A stretch of DNA of 64,000 nt, taken from positions 62,001-126,000 of the forward strand of contig NZ_CDCG01000006.1 in assembly GCF_000819845.1 (NCBI RefSeq), read 5' to 3'. The position numbers and the translations under genes are program-made. The notes beneath the pieces were generated by a model, which was given only the letters and a program-made list of their open reading frames with translations, did no database searches and was not told the origin of the DNA. The stretch is from Aeromonas enteropelogenes (GTDB taxonomy: Bacteria; Pseudomonadota; Gammaproteobacteria; Enterobacterales; Aeromonadaceae). Every line of letters starts with the position of its first letter. Positions within the stretch are counted from its first letter, which is position 1. This document shows positions 8,789 through 18,065 of the stretch, piece after piece.

Positions 8789-9385
8789 ATGATTATCTAT
8801 CACTATGACCCGCGCACTGGTTGCGCAATGGAACAGGGCGTTGCAGACATTAGCCCGCTGGATAACGCCGCCCTGATGCCCGCATTTTCTACCAAGACCC
8901 CTCCGCCTGATGAACTTGGTGAGCATGAGTGCGCCCGGTATTTAACAGCTACCGCTGTAGTGCCTGTGTGTCACGATGATGGTAAATGGGTGCGCTCACC
9001 AGACTGGCGGGCTGTACCGCTATGGAGTACGAAAAGCGGCGCGCCGGTGTCGATCACTGAACCGGGGGTAACGCCTCAACAAATCGATGCGACAACAGAG
9101 CCATATCCGGGCCCCAGCTATATCTGGCGCGATGAACAGTGGCAGGAAGACCCTGCGATAAAGTATCAGCTTGCCGAACAGGCGGCGGAACAGGAACTGG
9201 CCCAGCGTCAGGCATACGCCAGTATCGAGATATCACGTATCAAACCTGCGGTTGATGGTGGCTACGCCAAACCAGAGGATGCTGCACTGTTGCCACAGTT
9301 GCAGCGTTATCTCTACGAACTGCCGGATGTGAAAGGGCAAGCCGGGTGGCCGTTCTCTGTTGCATGGCCGGAGATACCGCAGTGA
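8789..9385 (+). CDS. Tail fibre assembly chaperone-like protein
   Basis: A 198-residue protein immediately after the fibre gene. It has the layout of tail fibre assembly proteins: an N-terminal hydrophilic head, a central PGPSYIWRDEQWQED segment and a helical C-terminus with PEDAALLPQLQRYLYELPDV. Such proteins help the fibre trimerise and may cap it. The GC content is lower than in the flanking genes at its 5' end, suggesting co-transfer with the fibre tip. The family call rests on position and overall character. Confidence 0.7.
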   Translation: MIIYHYDPRTGCAMEQGVADISPLDNAALMPAFSTKTPPPDELGEHECARYLTATAVVPVCHDDGKWVRSPDWRAVPLWSTKSGAPVSITEPGVTPQQIDATTEPYPGPSYIWRDEQWQEDPAIKYQLAEQAAEQELAQRQAYASIEISRIKPAVDGGYAKPEDAALLPQLQRYLYELPDVKGQAGWPFSVAWPEIPQ

Positions 9386-10263
9386 GTTGGACGCAAGGAG
9401 CGCTGCACTGGCCAACAAGCGTCGAGGCGATACACACCAGCGCCAGCGGGGTGCTTGGCCAACTGCCAGACAGCCAGGCTGGCGCCGTGGCCCGCTTGCA
9501 AGCTATGGCGCCAAGGGCACAATACCGCCCCACGTCTATCAGCCAAGCCGCTGCCGCGTTGGCAGGGCTGCGGGTTGAGCTTGATCGGCTGCTGGTCACC
9601 GGTCGCTGCATGACCGTGACCCCCTATCAGCATGGGGTGGGCCAGCACCAGGGCAACCAGTACAGCCTCGCCGCCCCCAACGCGGTGGCCACCCTTGCCG
9701 CCAAGTTGCAGGACGGGGCCGATCCCTTGCTGCCGACTGGCCAGCTGCACGCCATCGCCTGGCTGGTCACCGGTAACAGCGAAACCGCGCTGGCCGATGC
9801 GTTGGCGCCGCTTTGCGCCATCCTGCCGCTGCCGGAGTGGTGCGCGGCTCTGCGCCGCCTCACAGCCAGCAACGATGCCATGAGCAAACCCACCGCCGCC
9901 AAGGTGCCACGCTGGAAGGCTGATGAGCCGCTGGTATGGGATCCGCTGCGCTCGACTCGCTCACTGCTCGGGGGCGAGATCGCCCAGCTGGAGAGCCTGG
10001 CACAGGGGGCCACCACCCCGATCGCCCAACTGGCCACCCTGGCAGAACGACGCTCTGCCAGACTGACCGAGCTCGAACAGGCACTGGGAAAGCTGACGGC
10101 CATCAGTGGCCAGCTGTGGCACTGGCAAGCACAAGGTGATGCTGCAAGCCTGGCCGCCCAACTGGGCCAGAGCAGCCCGCCAGACCATAGCCACAGCGTG
10201 ACGGTCGGCGCCCTGCTGCTCTCCCCCTCCCCGCTCACCTTCTGGCAGGAGTTAACCCGATGA
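9382..10263 (+). CDS. HP1-type tail-module protein of unknown function
   Basis: I chose GTG at 9382, which overlaps the preceding TGA (GTGA), giving 293 residues starting VSWTQGALHW; an ATG at 9346 would overlap the previous gene by 40 bases. The protein is Ala/Leu-rich and helical with a predicted coiled-coil near residues 205-235. It has no motif I can name. Its place between fibre chaperone and the baseplate/hub genes matches an uncharacterised gene of HP1, K139 and phiO18P. Confidence 0.65.
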   Translation: MSWTQGALHWPTSVEAIHTSASGVLGQLPDSQAGAVARLQAMAPRAQYRPTSISQAAAALAGLRVELDRLLVTGRCMTVTPYQHGVGQHQGNQYSLAAPNAVATLAAKLQDGADPLLPTGQLHAIAWLVTGNSETALADALAPLCAILPLPEWCAALRRLTASNDAMSKPTAAKVPRWKADEPLVWDPLRSTRSLLGGEIAQLESLAQGATTPIAQLATLAERRSARLTELEQALGKLTAISGQLWHWQAQGDAASLAAQLGQSSPPDHSHSVTVGALLLSPSPLTFWQELTR

Positions 10264-10829
10264 GCCAAACCGCCATGCTCACCCTGGACGGTGAGCCGAT
10301 TGTGATGAAGTCGATGCGGATCTCTGTATCGATGCAGTTTCAGGACAAGGACAGCAGCGGCCAAACCAGCTCGACCAGTAGTTCGGAGCAGGGGGAAAAG
10401 GCCAAGGAGCTCGATGTCTCTGGCCTTGTTCCATTCAATGACGAGAAGACCCTCGGACGCTTGTTTGAGCTGGCCGATGCTAAAGGCGATGGCGGCAAGC
10501 GCCATATCTACCGGGTCGGGTCGCTGCTGGCCAAGTCGGTTAAGGTGCGTCAGGCCAAGTTCGCCGGGCGCATCACCGCCAGCGAGCAGGAGGGTCTGCT
10601 GGCGTGGCAAGTGCAGTTCACCCTGCGCGAGCACAACTCGGTGCCAGAGAAGCGGGAACAGCGGATGCCAAAGGCACCGGCCACCGTAGGCCAGAGCACA
10701 GCGAATGCCAAACCGGCCAAGCCTGCCGACAGCAACAATGGGAAACCAGCCACTGAGCAAGAGCAACTGAGCTCATGGGAGCAGGCCATCAAGGGACTTG
10801 ATGACAAACTGGGAGACGTGATGGCGTGA
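10260..10829 (+). CDS. Baseplate-associated protein, HP1 type
   Basis: The 189-residue product has a beta-rich N-terminal part (residues ~1-120) and a charged, Pro/Ala-rich tail (PKAPATVGQSTANAKPAKPA) ending in a short helix. The first residues, TAMLTLDGEPIVMKSMRISVSMQFQDKD, look like the baseplate complex proteins next to hub genes in HP1-type phages. The function is inferred only from position. Both ends overlap neighbouring genes by 4 bases. Confidence 0.6.
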   Translation: MSQTAMLTLDGEPIVMKSMRISVSMQFQDKDSSGQTSSTSSSEQGEKAKELDVSGLVPFNDEKTLGRLFELADAKGDGGKRHIYRVGSLLAKSVKVRQAKFAGRITASEQEGLLAWQVQFTLREHNSVPEKREQRMPKAPATVGQSTANAKPAKPADSNNGKPATEQEQLSSWEQAIKGLDDKLGDVMA

Positions 10830-12436
10830 AACTATCGACCTATCTCACTCTGGGCGGCCAACCGGCCAACCTCATCGACCACGATATCGTGCTTGATATC
10901 TCCGCTGGAGGTCGTGCCGCCATCACCATCGAGGGGGCCGCAAAGAAGGGGCAAACCCTGACCGTGGATCTCGGCTACAACGGAGAGCTGCGCCGCTGGT
11001 TTACCGGATATGTCTATGACGTGCAGCCCGCCAGCAATGGCGCCAGCAAGCTGCTTTGCCGAGAGCTGGCAGGGATACTGGGGAGTGCATTTCCGGTCAG
11101 CCTTCAGCATGCCACCCTGCGCGGTCTGCTGGCCTGGTTGAGCGACCAGACCCAACTCACCTTTTTGCTGCCGGATGGGGCCGACTATACCGATCGGCCG
11201 ATCCCCAACTTCACCAGCGCCGGCACCGGCTATCAGCTGCTCAACAACGCCGGTCGCGCCTTTGCGGTGCCGGACTTCATCTGGCATCAGCAACCGGATG
11301 GCGCCATTTTCGTGGGCAGTCATGCCCATAGCCGTTGGGCGGATAAGCCAGTGGAGCTGGATCCGGCTTTCTCTGGCCGCCAGGCGGGCAACACCCTCAC
11401 CACCGCACCGATCCCGGCCATGCGCCCGGGCGCACTCGTCAACGGCAAGCGGGTGGAACGGGTACGCCTGAAGGGTGACGAGATGACCCTCACCACGGCA
11501 ACACCAGGTAAACCGGTGAAGTCGCCGGAGCGGCGCAAGATGGAGGGCGAGTTCCCCGAGCTGGCCGACAATATGCACCTGCCCAAGTTCGGGCGGGTAG
11601 AAGCCATCAGCGACAGCGCGGCCGCTGGCCAGCTCAATGATCCGTTTCGCCCGCGCTATGCGGTGGACGTGCAACTGCTGGGCGAGGATGGCCAGCCGGA
11701 CAAGGCAGCCCCACTCTATCGCGCCGTGCCGCTGCCGGTGATGTTCGGCGGGCCCGAGCAGGGGATGATGCAATTCCCCATCGAGGGAACCATAGTGGAG
11801 CTGGGGTTCGCCTTCGGTCGCGCTGACCGGCCATTCATTCGCACCGTGCTGGGTACCGGCTGGCCGCTGCCGGACATCGCCCCGGGCGAGCAGCTCCAGC
11901 AGCTGCGGGCCGAGGTGTTCAGCCGCACCGATACCGTAGGCAACCAGAGCCGCCATACCGACCGCCGCCAGCATGACAAGGCGCTGCTGATACACCGCGA
12001 GGCGGATGACTACCTGGGCGAGTTCGGCCAGCACCGCCTCACCACCCATCAACACAGCGTGGAGCAGATCGGGGCGATGAAGCGCATCGAGGCGCTCGGG
12101 GCCATTGAACTGCTGGCCGGAGATGACTTGATGGCGGGGAGCCTGGGCAACATGAGCCACACCGCAGCCGGTGATCTGGTGGAGGTGATCGGGCAACTGC
12201 GCCGCAGTGTGGCCGGAGAACTCCAGCACTTCGAGGCACCCCGTTCGTGGATGGGTAGCGAGGGGGTGAACATCTTCGGGCTGCTGCTACAGCTGATGAA
12301 CGTGGTGGAGCAGCTGGCCGCCTCTGCCGCCAGTCACAACCACGGTGGACCAGGGCCAACCAATGCCACCGCATTCAGCAACCAGAGCCAGAAGGCCGCA
12401 GATCTGGCGGCAACCCTATCCCCCATCATCGAATAA
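10826..12436 (+). CDS. Baseplate hub fused to spike (gpD/gpV-like)
   Basis: The N-terminal ~220 residues resemble hub proteins (P2 gpD/T4 gp27 type). The middle (about 255-375) resembles the OB-fold of gpV/gp5 spikes, with GTIVELGFAFGRADRPFIRTVLG. The final ~150 residues are a beta/helical stem ending in a tip with His504-Asn-His506. In P2 gpV the apical His-x-His coordinates iron. In HP1-type phages hub and spike are one gene, whereas P2 uses two. The start overlaps the preceding stop and the gene closes the tail operon. The role of the HNH motif is inferred. Confidence 0.75.
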   Translation: MKLSTYLTLGGQPANLIDHDIVLDISAGGRAAITIEGAAKKGQTLTVDLGYNGELRRWFTGYVYDVQPASNGASKLLCRELAGILGSAFPVSLQHATLRGLLAWLSDQTQLTFLLPDGADYTDRPIPNFTSAGTGYQLLNNAGRAFAVPDFIWHQQPDGAIFVGSHAHSRWADKPVELDPAFSGRQAGNTLTTAPIPAMRPGALVNGKRVERVRLKGDEMTLTTATPGKPVKSPERRKMEGEFPELADNMHLPKFGRVEAISDSAAAGQLNDPFRPRYAVDVQLLGEDGQPDKAAPLYRAVPLPVMFGGPEQGMMQFPIEGTIVELGFAFGRADRPFIRTVLGTGWPLPDIAPGEQLQQLRAEVFSRTDTVGNQSRHTDRRQHDKALLIHREADDYLGEFGQHRLTTHQHSVEQIGAMKRIEALGAIELLAGDDLMAGSLGNMSHTAAGDLVEVIGQLRRSVAGELQHFEAPRSWMGSEGVNIFGLLLQLMNVVEQLAASAASHNHGGPGPTNATAFSNQSQKAADLAATLSPIIE

Positions 12437-12458
12437 CCCACCGAGCAAACAAGCAAAG

Positions 12459-12487
12459 AAGGCCCCGCATCTGCGGGGCCTTATTCT
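12459..12487 (+). terminator. Terminator of the prophage late operon
   Basis: A 10-bp perfect stem AAGGCCCCGC / GCGGGGCCTT with loop ATCT, followed by TTATTCT. It sits 23 bases after the hub-spike stop codon. Confidence 0.85.
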
Positions 12488-13184
12488 ATCTGCCTGACAG
12501 CGCCTGAGCATGGCCAGGGAAGGACGCCGCATGTTAGGGGCACCATCAGGCAGGCGCACAGCATACGTGAAGCACAGGGCCGCGCACAGCCGCCAGCGCA
12601 TGCCAGAGAAGCCCACGGCGGCGGCGGCGTCACGGAATCCGCGCTCTTCCGCTCCCGCCTGCGCGGCTCATCAAATAAATTTTTTGCAAAAGTGGATTAC
12701 CGCAAAACCATATGCCCAGGCCGCGCCAGATAAAGGATCTCGGGCGTGTTGAGGATCTGCAAAGAAGGATCTTTTTTTCACTGTTTTGCAGTTATTGCCA
12801 CCGGATTTAAGCAGGTGAAGAAATGCAAGTTGTTGATTTTTCTGGGGCGTGCGTGTTTTCCGTGTGGATTGGGACGATCTCGGGGGATCTCGTTGTGCGC
12901 GGCAGAATTGGCTAAAGCTCTTATATTTCAGTTTGTTAGGTTCATATTGAGTGATTGTGGAAACTGAAATTTTGAAACAGCACAGAGCAGGAAGGGAGAT
13001 GCGCCGAGTGCACCACGGAAAAGAGGTTTTTTACTATTTGTGTCCGGTCACGCTATGCGTTCACTGCGCAACGCATAAGGATGTGACAAGCGGGATTAAA
13101 GTGACAATAATGCCACAGGCGTGGACAATTTGTGGGCACACAAAAAGAAAAAGCCAATAAAAACAATACCTTAAACAAACAAAA
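12488..13184. other. Gene-free right edge of the prophage
   Basis: No convincing gene in about 700 bases. The first ~170 bases are GC-rich with a run GGCGGCGGCGGCG at 12614-12629 and a CTCTTCCGCTCCCGCC segment. From 12662 the sequence becomes AT-rich and carries repeated GGATCT/GATCTCGG words (near 12736, 12753, 12767, 12871 and 12883). In HP1-type phages cos and then attR follow the last tail gene, so both are expected here; no att core can be confirmed without the left end. Short frames at 12510, 12746 and 12951 lack coding character. Confidence 0.5.
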
Positions 13185-13208
13185 AAGGAGGCCGAAGCCT
13201 CCTTTTAT
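13185..13208 (-). terminator. Terminator of pntAB (bidirectional)
   Basis: The stem AAGGAGGC / GCCTCCTT with loop CGAA is followed by T-runs on both strands (TTTTTTG on the minus strand, TTTTATT on the plus strand). It is 20-odd bases beyond the pntB stop. Confidence 0.85.
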
Positions 13209-13226
13209 TCGTGTTCTGACAGGCAC

Positions 13227-14711
13227 TTACAGTGCTTTCAGGATAGCCTCGACGCTGGCCTTGGCATCGCCAAACAGCATCTGGGTGTTCTCCTTGAAGA
13301 ACAGCGGGTTCTGCACACCGGCATAACCGGTATTCATGGAACGCTTGAAGCCGATGACGTTCTGCGCCTTCCACACTTCCAGCACCGGCATGCCGGCGAT
13401 GGGGCTGCCCGGATCTTCCATGGCGGCCGGGTTGACGGTGTCGTTGGCACCGATCACCAGTACGGTATCGGTATCGCTGAAGTCTTCGTTGATCTCGTCC
13501 ATTTCCAGCACGATGTCGTACGGGACCTTGGCTTCCGCCAGCAGCACGTTCATGTGACCCGGCAGACGACCGGCCACCGGGTGGATACCGAAGCGTACCT
13601 TGACGCCACGATCACGCAGCTTCTGGGTGATCTCGGCCACCGGATACTGGGCCTGCGCCACCGCCATGCCGTAACCCGGGGTGATGATGACGGAGCTGGA
13701 GCTCTTGAGCAGCTCGGCCACGTCTTCGGCGCTGGTCTCGCGGTACTCGCCCATCTCCTGGTCGCCGCTGGAGGCAACGCCGTCGGAGCCGAAGCCACCG
13801 GCGATCACGGAGATGAAGGAGCGGTTCATCGCTTTACACATGATGTAGGACAGGATGGCACCGGAAGAACCCACCAGGGCACCGGTGACGATCAGCAGGT
13901 CGTTGGAGAGCATAAAGCCCGCCGCCGCCGCCGCCCAACCGGAGTAGGAGTTCAGCATGGAGACCACCACCGGCATGTCGGCGCCGCCGATGGAGGCAAC
14001 CAGGTGCCAGCCGAAGGCAAACGCGATCAGGGTCATCACCAGCAGGGCGAAGGTGGAGCCACCCGCGTTGACGAAGTAGATCATCAGCAGCACAGAGACC
14101 ACCACGGCCAGCAGGTTCAGCTTGTGGCGGTGCGGCAGCATCAGCGGCTTGGAGGAGATGAGACCACGCAGCTTGCCGAACGCCACCACGGAACCGGTGA
14201 AGGTCACCGCACCGATGAAGACGCCCAGGAACACTTCAACCAGGTGGATGTTCAGCATGGCGCCGGTCAGGTGCTCAACTTGGGCCACGCTGGCCGCCTG
14301 TTCGAACGCCGCACGGGCGGCCGCCAGGGTGGCGTCCAGATTGGAGGTGATGGGCACCACCACCTCGGCCGGAGCCGACGGGTGCAGATCGATGAAGCTG
14401 TTAAAGCCCACCAGCACGGCCGCCATACCCACGAAGCTGTGCAGCACGGCTACCAGCTCGGGCATCTCGGTCATCTCGACCTTGAGTGCCAGACGCACGC
14501 CGATGGCACCGCCGATCACCATGGCCAGAATGATCCAGTGGACACCACTGGTTTCCGGGTTGAACACGGTGGCGAGCAGGGCGATGGCCATACCCGCGAT
14601 ACCGAACAGGTTGCCATGCTTGGCCGTCTCTTGCTTCGACAGTCCCGCGAGACTGAGGATGAAGAGCACGGCGGCAACGATATAGGATGCTGTTACCAGT
14701 CCTTGAGACAC
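13227..14711 (-). CDS. pntB: NAD(P) transhydrogenase subunit beta
   Basis: PntB forms, with PntA, the proton-pumping transhydrogenase that transfers hydride between NADH and NADP at the inner membrane. The 494-residue product has the membrane domain (N-terminal ~300 residues, about nine helices) and the NADP-binding dIII domain with [15 protein letters not shown] and [15 protein letters not shown]. It is about 32 residues longer than E. coli PntB; the extra piece (roughly residues 105-140, Ala-rich [20 protein letters not shown]) sits in a loop between helices. Start is GTG ([10 protein letters not shown]), 12 bases after pntA. Confidence 0.96.
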   Translation of the reverse strand: MSQGLVTASYIVAAVLFILSLAGLSKQETAKHGNLFGIAGMAIALLATVFNPETSGVHWIILAMVIGGAIGVRLALKVEMTEMPELVAVLHSFVGMAAVLVGFNSFIDLHPSAPAEVVVPITSNLDATLAAARAAFEQAASVAQVEHLTGAMLNIHLVEVFLGVFIGAVTFTGSVVAFGKLRGLISSKPLMLPHRHKLNLLAVVVSVLLMIYFVNAGGSTFALLVMTLIAFAFGWHLVASIGGADMPVVVSMLNSYSGWAAAAAGFMLSNDLLIVTGALVGSSGAILSYIMCKAMNRSFISVIAGGFGSDGVASSGDQEMGEYRETSAEDVAELLKSSSSVIITPGYGMAVAQAQYPVAEITQKLRDRGVKVRFGIHPVAGRLPGHMNVLLAEAKVPYDIVLEMDEINEDFSDTDTVLVIGANDTVNPAAMEDPGSPIAGMPVLEVWKAQNVIGFKRSMNTGYAGVQNPLFFKENTQMLFGDAKASVEAILKAL

Positions 14712-14722
14712 GTTAAACCCCC

Positions 14723-16249
14723 TTAATCCTTACGGAACATCTTCAGCATGCGCTGAGTGACGGTGAAGCCGCCGAAGATGTTGATACTGGCAATCAGCAC
14801 GGCAATAAACGCCAGCGCGGTGACCAGAGTCGACCCTTGCCCGATCTGCAGCAGGGCACCGACCACGATAATGCCGGAGATGGCATTGGTGACCGACATC
14901 AGCGGCGTGTGCAGGGCGTGAGAGACGTTCCACACCACGTAGTAACCGACCACGCAGGCCAGAACGAACACGGTGAAGTGAGAGAGGAACGCGGCCGGCG
15001 CCACGGCAGCTACCCAGCCAAAGGCGGCGATGCCCAGGGCACCCCAGACAAATTTCTTGTTGGAGGGCTTGGCCTCTTCTTTCTTGGCAGCCGGTTTGGC
15101 GGCGGCCGGGCTCGAAGGGGCGGCAGAGACGGAGATGGCGGGCGGCGGGAAGGTCACTTCACCGGCCTGGATCACCGTCATGTTGCGCTGCACCACGTCT
15201 TCGAAGTTGATGGCGACGTTGCCGTCCTTCTCCTTGCACATCAGCTTCATCAGGTTCACCAGGTTGGTGCCGTAAAGCTGGGAGGATTGGGCAGGCAGAC
15301 GACCCGGCAGATCGGTATAGCCGATCACCTTGACGCCACGATCGGTGACGTGCAGCTGGCCCGGCACCGTGTATTCGCAGTTGCCACCGGCCTGAGCGGC
15401 CATGTCCACGATCACCGAGCCCGGCTTCATGCTGTCGACCATCTCTTTGGTGATCAGCTTGGGTGCTGGCTTGCCCGGGATCAGGGCGGTGGTGATGATG
15501 ATGTCCACCTCTTTGGCCTGCTGGGCGAACAGCTCCATCTCGGCCTTGATGAACTCTTCGCTCATCACCTTGGCATAACCATCGCTGGAGGAGCCATCCT
15601 CGCCACCGAAGTCCAGCTTGAGGAATTCCCCACCCATGGATTCGATCTGCTCGGCCACTTCCAGACGGGTGTCGAAAGCGCGCACGATGGCGCCGAGGGA
15701 GCCGGCGGTACCGATGGCGGCCAGACCGGCCACACCAGCACCGATCACCAGCACCTTGGCGGGCGGGACCTTACCGGCTGCGGTGATTTGACCGGTAAAG
15801 AAGCGGCCGAACTCGTGGGCGGCTTCCACCACGGCGCGATAGCCACCGATGTTGGCCATCGAGGAGAGGGCGTCGAGGGACTGGGCACGGGAGATCCGCG
15901 GCACCATGTCCATCGCCATCACATTGATGTTGCGCTCGGACAGCTTCTTGACCAGCTCGGGGTTCTGGGCGGGCCAGATGAAGCTCACCAGGGTGGCACC
16001 ATCCTTAATTTGTGCGATCTCGGCATCGGTCGGCGCGTTGACCTTGAAGATAAGGTCGGCTTGCCAGACATTCGGCACCACGCTGGCACCGGCCGCCTCG
16101 AAGGCAGCATCATCGAAGCTGGCCAACTGGCCTGCGCCAGACTCGATGGCGACCTCGAAGCCGAGCTTTTTCAGCTGCTCGACGGTAGCCGGGGTCGCTG
16201 CGACCCGGGTTTCACCGGCGAGACTCTCTCTCGGTATTCCAATCTGCAT
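14723..16249 (-). CDS. pntA: NAD(P) transhydrogenase subunit alpha
   Basis: PntA carries the NAD(H)-binding dI domain (residues 1-~380; Rossmann motif [18 protein letters not shown]) and a C-terminal membrane part of four helices ending [16 protein letters not shown]. From ATG 16249 ([16 protein letters not shown] five bases upstream) it is 508 residues, matching E. coli PntA (510). A longer frame from 16276 adds nine residues not found in the family. It is the first gene of the pntAB operon. Confidence 0.97.
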   Translation of the reverse strand: MQIGIPRESLAGETRVAATPATVEQLKKLGFEVAIESGAGQLASFDDAAFEAAGASVVPNVWQADLIFKVNAPTDAEIAQIKDGATLVSFIWPAQNPELVKKLSERNINVMAMDMVPRISRAQSLDALSSMANIGGYRAVVEAAHEFGRFFTGQITAAGKVPPAKVLVIGAGVAGLAAIGTAGSLGAIVRAFDTRLEVAEQIESMGGEFLKLDFGGEDGSSSDGYAKVMSEEFIKAEMELFAQQAKEVDIIITTALIPGKPAPKLITKEMVDSMKPGSVIVDMAAQAGGNCEYTVPGQLHVTDRGVKVIGYTDLPGRLPAQSSQLYGTNLVNLMKLMCKEKDGNVAINFEDVVQRNMTVIQAGEVTFPPPAISVSAAPSSPAAAKPAAKKEEAKPSNKKFVWGALGIAAFGWVAAVAPAAFLSHFTVFVLACVVGYYVVWNVSHALHTPLMSVTNAISGIIVVGALLQIGQGSTLVTALAFIAVLIASINIFGGFTVTQRMLKMFRKD

Positions 16250-16276
16250 GACTATTCCCTGATGGTTAATAAACAA

Positions 16277-16755
16277 TCGCTGCCCAGTGTCTCATTTCTG
16301 ACGAAACAAGACAGGACCAAAGTGCAGGTCCAGGGCTCTTTGTTATGAAAATCAGTAGGCTTTACCGCAACCTCCTGTCATGGTCAGGCCCCCGCTTTTC
16401 AGGCGCGAAGGTGATTAGTATCAAATTTTGGAGTTTTATTACAACCGCAGTCCCGACGGCGCTCGTACAGAATTCAGCCCATCCCTGGTCGCGATTAAAA
16501 AAAACAAACCAAATTAGAGGCTTATACCAGTAAAAACGGCTGAAAAAAGTGATCCAACCAGTCAAAAAAAATGTTTTACCGGCCCTCTATCTTAGCGTTT
16601 TTTGTTATTACGAAATCCGGCCGTGTCTCATTTTTCGCAACGAAATGCCATAAAGTAACAATTTAATAACGAAAGAGGGCCGTTCGACCGCCAAATGGCG
16701 GGCGTAGGCCCCACGTATTCAATCGTTTCGCGCAGATGATGGTAAGGGTATGCCG
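16277..16755. other. Intergenic region between pntA and yqhD
   Basis: About 480 bases without a gene. It is AT-rich (several A- and T-runs) and must hold the pntAB promoter. A 9-bp inverted pair CGGCCCTCT (16580-16588) and AGAGGGCCG (16674-16682) brackets an 85-base AT-rich stretch. No clear terminator for yqhD is seen. No candidate small gene. Confidence 0.4.
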
Positions 16756-17919
16756 TTACCAGGCGGCTTCATAAATATGCTGACTCTGCACCAGGTCGAT
16801 GTCGCCGTGCTCGCCGAGTCGGGTCATGCCGTGTTCCGCCAATTTGCCCAGCAAGGCATCGATGTCGAGCGAACCCAGATCGTAATCCCGCAGCCGGGTC
16901 TTGAGCCCCATCCGGGTGAAGAAGTCGCGGGTGGCGGCAATGGCCCCGTCGATGCGCTCCGCTTCGCTGCCCTCGCGCAGATCCCACACCCGCTCGGCGT
17001 ATTGCAGCAGCTTGGCGTGTTTCTGCTCGCGCTTGGCCTCGAGCAGGGCAGGCAGCACTACCGCCAGGGTCTGGGCATGATCCAGGCCATAGAGTGCAGT
17101 GAGCTCGTGACCCAGCATGTGGGTGGCCCAGTCATGGGGCACACCGGCACCGATCAGGCCGTTGAGGGCCATGGTGGCACTCCACATGATGTTGGCGCGC
17201 ACGTCGTAGTTTTCCGGCTCGGTCAGCGCCTTGGGCCCCTCCTCGATCAGAGTCAGCAGCAGCCCTTCGGCGAAGCGATCCTGCACCTTGGCGTTGACCG
17301 GGTAGGTGAGGTACTGCTCCAGAATGTGGATGAAGGCATCCACCACGCCGTTCGCCACCTGACGCGCCGGCAAGGTATAGGTGAGCACGGGGTCGAGCAC
17401 GGCGAAGCGCGGCATCACGAAGGGGGAGAAGAAGTGCTGCTTGTCGCCGGTGCGCTTGCGAGTGATGACGGCCCCCATGTTCATCTCGGAGCCGGTGGCA
17501 GGCAGGGTCAGCACAGTGCCGAGCGGGATAGCGGAACGCACCTCGCTGCCGACCGTCTCGAGAATGTGCCAGGGATCCCTGGCCGGATCGTAAGGGGTAG
17601 CTGCGGCGATAAATTTGGTGCCATCCAGCACGGAACCGCCACCGACAGCGAGCAGGAAGTCGACCTTCTCGGCACGGGCCAGTTCGACCGCGCCCATCAG
17701 GGTCTCGTAGGCGGGGTTGGGCTCGATGCCGCCAAACTCGAACAGGGTCATGCCCGCCAGTTCAGTGCGGATCTGCGCCAGCAGGCCGCTGCGCACCACG
17801 CTGCCACCACCATAGGTGATGAGAACACGGGCATCGGCGGGCAGCTGCTCGCGCAGTTGGGCGATCTGGCCCTTGCCAAACAGGACCTTGGTCGGGGTAT
17901 GCAGGGTAAAGTTGTTCAT
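16756..17919 (-). CDS. yqhD: NADPH-dependent aldehyde reductase/alcohol dehydrogenase
   Basis: The 387-residue protein follows E. coli YqhD almost block for block (MNNFTLHTPTKVLFGKG start, FLLAVGGGSVLDGTKFIAAA, GAGVPHDWATHMLGHELTA, GLDHAQTLA), including the Asp and His ligands for the metal. It reduces short toxic aldehydes with NADPH in the cytoplasm. ATG 17919 is preceded by AAGGTG at 6 bases; the frame start three codons earlier is not needed. It is divergent from an AraC-type gene, the YqhC homologue. Confidence 0.95.
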   Translation of the reverse strand: MNNFTLHTPTKVLFGKGQIAQLREQLPADARVLITYGGGSVVRSGLLAQIRTELAGMTLFEFGGIEPNPAYETLMGAVELARAEKVDFLLAVGGGSVLDGTKFIAAATPYDPARDPWHILETVGSEVRSAIPLGTVLTLPATGSEMNMGAVITRKRTGDKQHFFSPFVMPRFAVLDPVLTYTLPARQVANGVVDAFIHILEQYLTYPVNAKVQDRFAEGLLLTLIEEGPKALTEPENYDVRANIMWSATMALNGLIGAGVPHDWATHMLGHELTALYGLDHAQTLAVVLPALLEAKREQKHAKLLQYAERVWDLREGSEAERIDGAIAATRDFFTRMGLKTRLRDYDLGSLDIDALLGKLAEHGMTRLGEHGDIDLVQSQHIYEAAW

Positions 17920-18065
17920 CGGTATCACCTTCTCTGACAGCTGTGCGGCAGGGCCGCGAAATCATGATTGCATTTTTCTCCTGAACAGCCATACCATCAA
18001 GGTCACATTCTGCTTTTTTATTGCCTATTTCTGCAAGCGCACCAATTTAAAGAACAAGGGGTTCC

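Larger units (their letters stand above)
1..12490 (+). mobile_element. HP1/P2-type prophage, right (tail) part
   Basis: Sixteen co-directional, tightly packed or overlapping genes encode sheath, tube, lysis proteins, tail chaperone, tape measure, baseplate, fibre and hub-spike, in the order known for Haemophilus HP1, Vibrio K139 and Aeromonas phiO18P. The block ends in a strong terminator at 12459-12487. The integrase, repressor, replication and capsid genes would lie to the left, outside the window. All visible reading frames are intact, so nothing here suggests decay. Whether it is an inducible prophage cannot be judged from this part alone. Confidence 0.9.

Noticed and set aside
12614-12629. 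GGCGGCGGCGGCG run as a simple repeat array
   Set aside because: Too short and single; noted only within the prophage edge.
12510-13160. Three plus-strand ORFs of 69-80 codons in the prophage edge
   Set aside because: No ribosome binding sites, odd composition, and no resemblance to phage or host proteins.
13554-16348. Long plus-strand ORFs (390 and 503 codons) opposite pntB and pntA
   Set aside because: They are His/Gly-rich mirror frames of well-conserved genes on the other strand.
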